From an uncultured Prevotella sp. (GTDB taxonomy: Bacteria; Bacteroidota; Bacteroidia; Bacteroidales; Bacteroidaceae): a stretch of DNA of 12,901 bases. The stretch lies in contig CAMTJK010000069.1 of assembly GCA_947072805.1 (NCBI GenBank), forward strand, positions 1 through 12,901, written 5' to 3'. Numbering within the stretch: the first letter of the stretch is position 1; each line of letters opens with the position of its first letter. The translations under genes were made by a program, and so were the position numbers. This document shows, piece by piece, positions 8,996 to 12,901 of this stretch. Under the pieces are notes generated by a model. The model ran no database searches. It saw only the letters and a program-made list of their open reading frames with translations, and had not been told where the DNA came from.

Positions 8996-9067
8996 ATCAT
9001 TGTGCAACCATTCTGCCGGTGTTTTCTTCCGCTGTCAGCCCGGCGCCGTAGCGTCGTTGCTGTTTTT

Positions 9068-9577
9068 TCAGTCGTCCAGAATGCCTTCCGGCAGTGTCAT
9101 TATGATGCGTCTTTTTGTCTTGTCGATGTCGCGTATCAGCTCTTCTGCAGCCGGAATCAGCGTTCCGTTTTCCGTCTCGAAGAGCATGTTTATTGTAGAG
9201 TCGTCTACGGAGGCAATGTGTCCTATGCTTTTGCCGCTGTTCTCGTCCACTATTTCATATCCTGTTATGGCAGCCCACGAGAGTGCCTCGTCTGTATCTT
9301 CCGCCAGCTGTCGAGGGAAGTACACGTCGCTGCCCGTCAGTTCTGCAGCCCTTTCCTGCGTGTCCACGTCGCAGAATTTCACCAGTGCCGTTTCGTCGCT
9401 GCGGAATCTGTATTCCTCCATGAAGAAGGGTACGAGTATTCCGTCCATTTCGAGCACCAGATATTCGCAGTCACAGCGGTCGAAGACATCATCCGCCACT
9501 TGGAATGATATCTCTCCCTTCACGCCGTGGGGTTTGCCCAACCGACCTATCTTGTAAACATCTTCTTTTCTTATCAT
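9068..9577 (-). CDS. rimM: Ribosome maturation factor RimM
   Basis: RimM helps mature the 30S subunit, binding ribosomal protein S19 and aiding folding of the 16S rRNA 3' domain. The 169 residues contain the N-terminal RimM beta-barrel with the signature IGRLGKPHGVKGE at about 10-22, and the C-terminal PRC-barrel domain starting near residue 97, with the typical VDENSGKSIGHIASV segment and a conserved LIPAAEELIRDID stretch. The ATG at 9577 gives a standard N-terminus. In many other bacteria rimM sits in an rpsP-rimM-trmD-rplS operon; here it lies between murA and dxr. Confidence 0.95.
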   Translation of the reverse strand: MIRKEDVYKIGRLGKPHGVKGEISFQVADDVFDRCDCEYLVLEMDGILVPFFMEEYRFRSDETALVKFCDVDTQERAAELTGSDVYFPRQLAEDTDEALSWAAITGYEIVDENSGKSIGHIASVDDSTINMLFETENGTLIPAAEELIRDIDKTKRRIIMTLPEGILDD

Positions 9578-9631
9578 GTGTCAGTCGCGGAGCTGCTTAT
9601 CCTTTGCCGTCTTTTGCGTGTGCCGCCGTTG

Positions 9632-10936
9632 TCACTCTCTTCTTATTTTGGCTCCGAGACCGTTCAGTCGTGCCTCGATATCCTCATATCCGCGGTCTAT
9701 CTGTTCTATGTTGTCTATGCGGCTTGTGCCTTGTGCGCTCATGGCGGCTATGAGCAGAGCTATGCCCGCCCTTATGTCGGGGCTTGCCATGCGTCCGGCG
9801 CGCAGTCTTATCTTCTTGTCGTGTCCCACCACCACGGCGCGGTGCGGGTCGCAGAGTATTATCTGTGCGCCCATGTCAATGAGCTTGTCCACGAAGAACA
9901 GTCGGCTTTCAAACATCTTCTGGTGGAACAGCACACTGCCTCGTGCCTGTGTCGCCACCACTATCAGTACCGACAGCAGGTCGGGTGTTAGTCCGGGCCA
10001 CGGCGCATCGGCAAGGGTCATTATCGAGCTGTCTATGAACGAGTCTATCTGGTAGTGCGACTGGTAGGGTATTACGAGGTCGTCGCCGTCGGTGTTTATC
10101 TTCACGCCGAGGCGTCGGAAGGCGTCGGGTATTATTCCGAGGTTTTTCAGCGACACATCCTTTATGCGTATGCCTTTTCCTGCCATTGCCGCCATGCCTA
10201 TGAACGAGCCCACCTCTATCATGTCCGGCAGTATGCGGTGTTGTGTGCCGTGCAGTTTGTCTGTGCCCACTATTGTTAGCAGGTTCGAGCCTATGCCGCT
10301 TATCTGTGCTCCCATGGCGTTGAGCATGTGGCACAGCTGCTGTATGTATGGCTCGCAGGCGGCGTTATATATTGTTGTGGTGCCTTGTGCGAACACTGCA
10401 GCCATTACTATGTTGGCGGTTCCCGTTACCGAAGCCTCGTCGAGCAGCATGTAGCATCCCTTCAGCCTGCGTGCCCCTATCTCGTAGATGCCTCTCTCTT
10501 CGATGTGGGTGAATTTTGCGCCGAGGCGTTTCAGTCCGAGGAAGTGTGTGTCCAGTCTTCTCCGTCCTATCTTGTCGCCTCCGGGCTTTGTTATTACGGC
10601 TTTGCCGAAGCGTGCCAGCAGCGGGCCTATCAGCAGCACCGAGCCTCTCAGCGAAGCGCATTTCGTAAGGAAGTCGTCGCTTTCGAGGTAGCTGAGGTTA
10701 AGGTTTTCGGCTTTGAACGTATAGTCGTTCTTGCCGTTGCGTGTCACCTCCACCCCTATGTCGGTAAGCAGCCTTATCAGGTTGTTCACGTCGAGTATGT
10801 CGGGAATGTTGCTTATGTGTACCTCTTCAGGTGTGAGCAATGCCGCGCATATCACCTCGAGTGCTTCGTTCTTTGCTCCTTGCGGTGTTATGGTGCCGCT
10901 CAGCGGGTTACCTCCTTCTATTATAAATGAAGACAT
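9632..10936 (-). CDS. murA: UDP-N-acetylglucosamine 1-carboxyvinyltransferase (MurA), Asp active-site variant
   Basis: MurA transfers enolpyruvate from phosphoenolpyruvate to UDP-N-acetylglucosamine, the first committed step of peptidoglycan synthesis, in the cytoplasm. The 434 residues cover the complete two-domain EPT fold. Lys22 in the AKNEAL motif matches the catalytic and PEP-binding Lys22 of the Escherichia coli enzyme. The active-site loop reads KPGGDKIGRR, with Asp121 where E. coli has Cys115. Cys-to-Asp at this position is known in Mycobacterium tuberculosis and Chlamydia and gives resistance to fosfomycin, which alkylates the Cys. The enzyme is expected to be active but insensitive to that drug; this is inferred. 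The N-terminus MSSFIIEGGNPL at the ATG at 10936 is typical. It follows the DUF4290 gene by 63 nt. The single copy seen and full set of motifs argue against a paralogue such as aroA. Confidence 0.96.
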   Translation of the reverse strand: MSSFIIEGGNPLSGTITPQGAKNEALEVICAALLTPEEVHISNIPDILDVNNLIRLLTDIGVEVTRNGKNDYTFKAENLNLSYLESDDFLTKCASLRGSVLLIGPLLARFGKAVITKPGGDKIGRRRLDTHFLGLKRLGAKFTHIEERGIYEIGARRLKGCYMLLDEASVTGTANIVMAAVFAQGTTTIYNAACEPYIQQLCHMLNAMGAQISGIGSNLLTIVGTDKLHGTQHRILPDMIEVGSFIGMAAMAGKGIRIKDVSLKNLGIIPDAFRRLGVKINTDGDDLVIPYQSHYQIDSFIDSSIMTLADAPWPGLTPDLLSVLIVVATQARGSVLFHQKMFESRLFFVDKLIDMGAQIILCDPHRAVVVGHDKKIRLRAGRMASPDIRAGIALLIAAMSAQGTSRIDNIEQIDRGYEDIEARLNGLGAKIRRE

Positions 10937-10999
10937 ATAAGCTTATGTATTTTTATGGATATATGACTATTGTAGGTGAGTATGGTTTGCCGGTGGGTG

Positions 11000-11602
11000 T
11001 TATTTTCTCTTTTTCTTTTTCTGCTGGTCGTTAGCGTCGCCGTTTGCCGAGCGGTCAAATTTGAACGTGTTCAGATCAATCTCTATTCCGGTAAATCTCA
11101 GCAGGTCGGCAGCCACCCTTTCGTCTTCCATTGAGCCGTGTCCCCATGTGGCGAGGTCGCGTTTCATCTGGTTGGCGGTAATTCTTACGAGCTCGTTGCG
11201 TTCCTCTCCTTCCGGCATTTCGCGCAGTTTGGCGAATGTTGCCTCCATGAGGTGTCCGTAGTGGCGCAGCTGTACCCTGTCTGTCTTGCCCGGCAGCTTC
11301 ATGGGTTGCGGTTTGGTGTGTATCTTTTCGGCTTCCTTTACGTCGTAGGGCCAGTCTATGTCGAGCTTTTTGTGGCTCATCAGGTACAGGTGGTCCCACA
11401 GGGTGCGTTCAAATTCCGAGTTTTCGCGTTGCTGCTGCACTTTGGTTGCCATCATCCTCACAATGGTTTCGGCGCAGCACTGCCTTTCGTCTTTGTTGGC
11501 AATGGTAACGGCGTGGTCCACCATCTTCTGTATTTCGCGCCCATATTCGGGCATCATCAGCGCCTCACGCTGCGTGTTGTAGTCCAATCCTTTTATTTCC
11601 AT
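11000..11602 (-). CDS. DUF4290-type conserved protein of unknown function
   Basis: This is a 200-residue protein that I recognise by its N-terminal region (LDYNTQREALMMPEYGREIQ) as the DUF4290 family, conserved in Bacteroidota and without known function. It has no signal peptide or membrane segment, so it is probably cytoplasmic. The sequence looks mostly helical and charged. Notable parts are a Met-rich helical stretch at about 30-60, a WDHLYLMS segment at about 69-76, a basic-proline loop (HTKPQPMKLPGK, about 95-106), and a RLxxYGHLME-like helix near 112-120. The C-terminus is a low-complexity lysine tail ending in KKKKRK, which could contact nucleic acid or an acidic surface; that is speculation. 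It lies 18 nt after tsaB and 63 nt before murA, so it is likely cotranscribed with them. Confidence 0.85.
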   Translation of the reverse strand: MEIKGLDYNTQREALMMPEYGREIQKMVDHAVTIANKDERQCCAETIVRMMATKVQQQRENSEFERTLWDHLYLMSHKKLDIDWPYDVKEAEKIHTKPQPMKLPGKTDRVQLRHYGHLMEATFAKLREMPEGEERNELVRITANQMKRDLATWGHGSMEDERVAADLLRFTGIEIDLNTFKFDRSANGDANDQQKKKKRK

Positions 11603-11620
11603 TATAGTATTCTTGTTGTG

Positions 11621-12313
11621 TCAGATGAGCTTTTTCGGCATTTTTGCCACAAAGTCCTTCAGGTAGAAGGGCACGAAGTAAGCCACATCCTCTTTCATTC
11701 CCAGTGCGTGCCGTTTTTCGGCAATGGGTTGCATCCACTTTGCGAGCGGAACAATGTTGTCGATGAAGTGCGCGTTGGGATGGTTTATGGTTTCCATACA
11801 TTTCCCTGCACCGTTTCCAAAGAAATATACGGGTTGCTTGTCGAGCAGTTCGCGGTAGGTGTCGGCGTCTACGATGTCGGCCTGTATGGGTCGTACGGTC
11901 CTCAGGGCCCTGTCGTACACGGCGGCGTACACTTCCATGCGTCGTGCGTCGAGCATGGGACAGAGCAGTGCGTTGTCTTCCAACTCCTCATGACCGAGCA
12001 GCACCGGGACGCAGAGCAGTTCGGTGGTGGGAACGGATATGAGGTCGATGTTTCTGCCGTAGCATATGCCTTTGGCCATAGATACGCCTATTCTTAAACC
12101 CGTATATGAGCCCGGACCGCAGCTCACAGCCACAGCGTCGAGAGCCATGCCGAGTTCGTCGATGTGTGCGAGTGCCTCATCTACGAATACGCCGAGTTTT
12201 ACGGCGTGATTGGGTCCTTTGTCATCGACTTTTTCAAACAAACATTCTCCGTTGCTGCTTATTGCTACGGAGCAAACGTCGGTGCTGGTTTCTATATGAA
12301 GTAAACACGACAT
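11621..12313 (-). CDS. tsaB: tRNA threonylcarbamoyladenosine biosynthesis protein TsaB
   Basis: TsaB is the dimerisation partner of TsaD in the complex that puts threonylcarbamoyl on A37 of ANN-decoding tRNAs. The 230-residue protein has the ASKHA-type start HIETSTDVCSVA at about 6-17 and the conserved GPGSYTGLRIG motif at 66-76. The downstream PTTELL segment also fits the family, and the short length excludes TsaD itself. I chose the ATG at 12313 because MSCLLHIETST is the usual N-terminus. A longer frame from a TTG at 12340 would add nine residues and overlaps the candidate promoter box. It is the first gene of the cluster, followed 18 nt later by the DUF4290 gene. Confidence 0.94.
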   Translation of the reverse strand: MSCLLHIETSTDVCSVAISSNGECLFEKVDDKGPNHAVKLGVFVDEALAHIDELGMALDAVAVSCGPGSYTGLRIGVSMAKGICYGRNIDLISVPTTELLCVPVLLGHEELEDNALLCPMLDARRMEVYAAVYDRALRTVRPIQADIVDADTYRELLDKQPVYFFGNGAGKCMETINHPNAHFIDNIVPLAKWMQPIAEKRHALGMKEDVAYFVPFYLKDFVAKMPKKLI

Positions 12314-12337
12314 AAGTATGTCTTTTTTATTGAATTG

Positions 12338-12345
12338 CAAAAATA
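12338..12345 (-). promoter_or_regulatory. Candidate -7 promoter box for tsaB cluster
   Basis: The minus strand reads TATTTTTG followed by CA, matching TAnnTTTG. Transcription would start near 12332, leaving about 18 nt before the tsaB ATG at 12313 and excluding the longer TTG start at 12340. No TTTG at a normal -33 distance is visible; the nearest candidate (plus-strand CAAA at 12379) is too far, so this is a half-supported promoter. Confidence 0.4.
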
Positions 12346-12382
12346 CTTATTTTTATTTCATTATACGTTCTTTTATCACAAA

Positions 12383-12418
12383 TTAACCCAAATACCGTGT
12401 TAGAATTTAACCCAAATA
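12383..12418. repeat. Direct repeat TTAACCCAAATA, 24-bp period
   Basis: TTAACCCAAATA occurs identically at 12383-12394 and 12407-12418. The CCCAAAT core recurs at 12464-12470 and, inverted, at 12619-12625, where it forms the outer arms of the large palindrome. The second copy extends to CCCAAATAGGTCATTA (12411-12426), which matches CCCAAATCGGCCATTA at 12464-12479 at 14 of 16 positions. The repeats lie upstream of the tsaB promoter candidate. Confidence 0.7.
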
Positions 12419-12437
12419 GGTCATTATAACGCAAGGA

Positions 12438-12658
12438 GGTCTTTTCTATGAATGCAATATTATCCCAAATCGGCCATTAGCGTTATGATGATAACTGCTT
12501 ATATTTTTGAACAGATGTCTTTACGTTTTGAGGGAGCAATGGGGTTCCATTGTAACTGATAAACGGAAAGACAGATGACAAAAAGAAAGTATGTTTGCGC
12601 ATAACAGTCTAATGGCCGATTTGGGATTATACTGCGAAAAGGGTCTTTTCTGTGAATG
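12438..12658. repeat. Flanking direct repeat GGTCTTTTCTrTGAATG
   Basis: A 17-bp sequence occurs at 12438-12454 and again at 12642-12658 with one difference (A or G at the r position). The copies bracket the large palindrome, one on each side. They could be a duplicated part of the same repeat unit or a long target-site-like duplication. The coordinates given span both copies. Confidence 0.65.
12454..12635. repeat. Nested palindrome of about 180 bp, MITE-like or structural RNA element
   Basis: Several inverted repeats share one centre at 12544.5. From outside in they are: GCAATAT/ATACTGC (12454-12460 and 12629-12635, one mismatch), a perfect 19-bp pair (12462-12480 and 12609-12627, ATCCCAAATCGGCCATTAG and its complement), GTTATG/CATAAC (12482-12487 and 12600-12605, shifted by two bases), GTCTTTACGTTT/AAACGGAAAGAC (12517-12528 and 12561-12572, one mismatch), and an inner perfect hairpin CAATGG-GGTT-CCATTG (12537-12552). 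The whole can fold as one long imperfect hairpin. No transposase is nearby. A small non-autonomous mobile repeat is the simplest reading; a cis-acting structured RNA upstream of tsaB or a protein-binding site are alternatives. Confidence 0.75.
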
Positions 12659-12901
12659 AGCGGCAGCAATCCGGCACACATATCGACAAAACTGATGTGA
12701 AACATAACGATATGTTTTGAGTTTATTGTTGTCTTAGCTGTCTTAGCTGTCGTCGAAAATAAGCATTACAACCATTAGAAAAAGTTGTTTTTATGTTGTT
12801 CCTGTTGTAGTGCCAAAAGTAATGATTCGCCGAACAGTTTTAGGAAGCTCGTAACTGCACTTAATGAAGGTTAATTTGTAAAGATATTTGGTCGAATTTA
12901 A
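12659..12901. other. AT-rich non-coding end of window
   Basis: I see no credible gene here. It contains a 9-bp tandem duplication TGTCTTAGC (12730-12738 and 12739-12747), with the next bases TGTC starting a third copy, and a minus-strand TACTTTTG (12814-12821) that matches the -7 consensus but lacks a -33 partner. The 12314-12901 stretch as a whole separates tsaB from whatever lies beyond the window. Confidence 0.5.

Noticed and set aside
8396..9508. 370-residue plus-strand reading frame spanning dxr and rimM
   Set aside because: It is antisense to two well-identified genes, has Cys- and His-rich low-complexity composition, and crosses their boundary.
10937..10946. Perfect palindrome ATAAGCTTAT directly before the murA start codon
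   Set aside because: Ten bases in an AT-rich gap are expected by chance; no second copy or related site was seen.
12499..12705. 68-residue minus-strand reading frame across the nested palindrome
   Set aside because: It runs through half of the inverted-repeat structure, has no recognisable domain or promoter close to its ATG, and is best explained by the repeat. It may still be called as hypothetical elsewhere if the repeat is multicopy.
12730..12751. Tandem 9-bp duplication TGTCTTAGC
   Set aside because: Two and a half copies of a short unit in non-coding DNA, probably replication slippage; it has no link to a gene.

Overview
The window is a chromosomal segment of a Bacteroidota bacterium, most likely Bacteroidales and Prevotella-like. 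The evidence is the presence of a DUF4290-type protein (a family I know only from Bacteroidota), TAnnTTTG-type -7 promoter boxes, the absence of clear Shine-Dalgarno sequences before most genes, and the protein sequences themselves. The genus is an inference. All eight recognisable genes lie on the minus strand, so transcription runs from high to low coordinates.

Right part (about 12313 down to 6364): a housekeeping cluster in the order tsaB, DUF4290 gene, murA, rimM, dxr, rseP. It covers tRNA t6A modification, an unknown conserved function, the first committed step of peptidoglycan synthesis, 30S ribosome maturation, the MEP isoprenoid pathway and a site-2 intramembrane protease. Gaps between genes are 18 to 103 nt. 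A very strong intrinsic terminator (16-bp perfect stem plus a run of eight U) closes the cluster just after rseP. Two starts are better placed downstream of the longest reading frame: tsaB at 12313 and dxr at 8995, both ATG in place of TTG.

Left part (6084 down to 174): gltB and gltD, the two subunits of NADPH-dependent glutamate synthase, 52 nt apart, with their own upstream region of about 280 nt and their own terminator-like hairpin at 98-130. The upstream region carries a candidate -7 box, a direct repeat of TTGCAAAAT with 20-bp period, and two copies of a small palindrome TTTCAnnnTGAAA with 32-bp period, which look like regulator sites.

The remaining 590 nt at the right end (12314-12901) hold no convincing gene. 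They hold a striking nested palindrome of about 180 bp whose outer, middle and inner arms share one centre (12544.5), accompanied by several related short direct repeats. This is the least explained structure in the window and resembles a small non-coding repeat or MITE-like element. I do not see a complete novel multi-gene system here; the enzymes are ordinary, with MurA notable for Asp in place of the usual active-site Cys.
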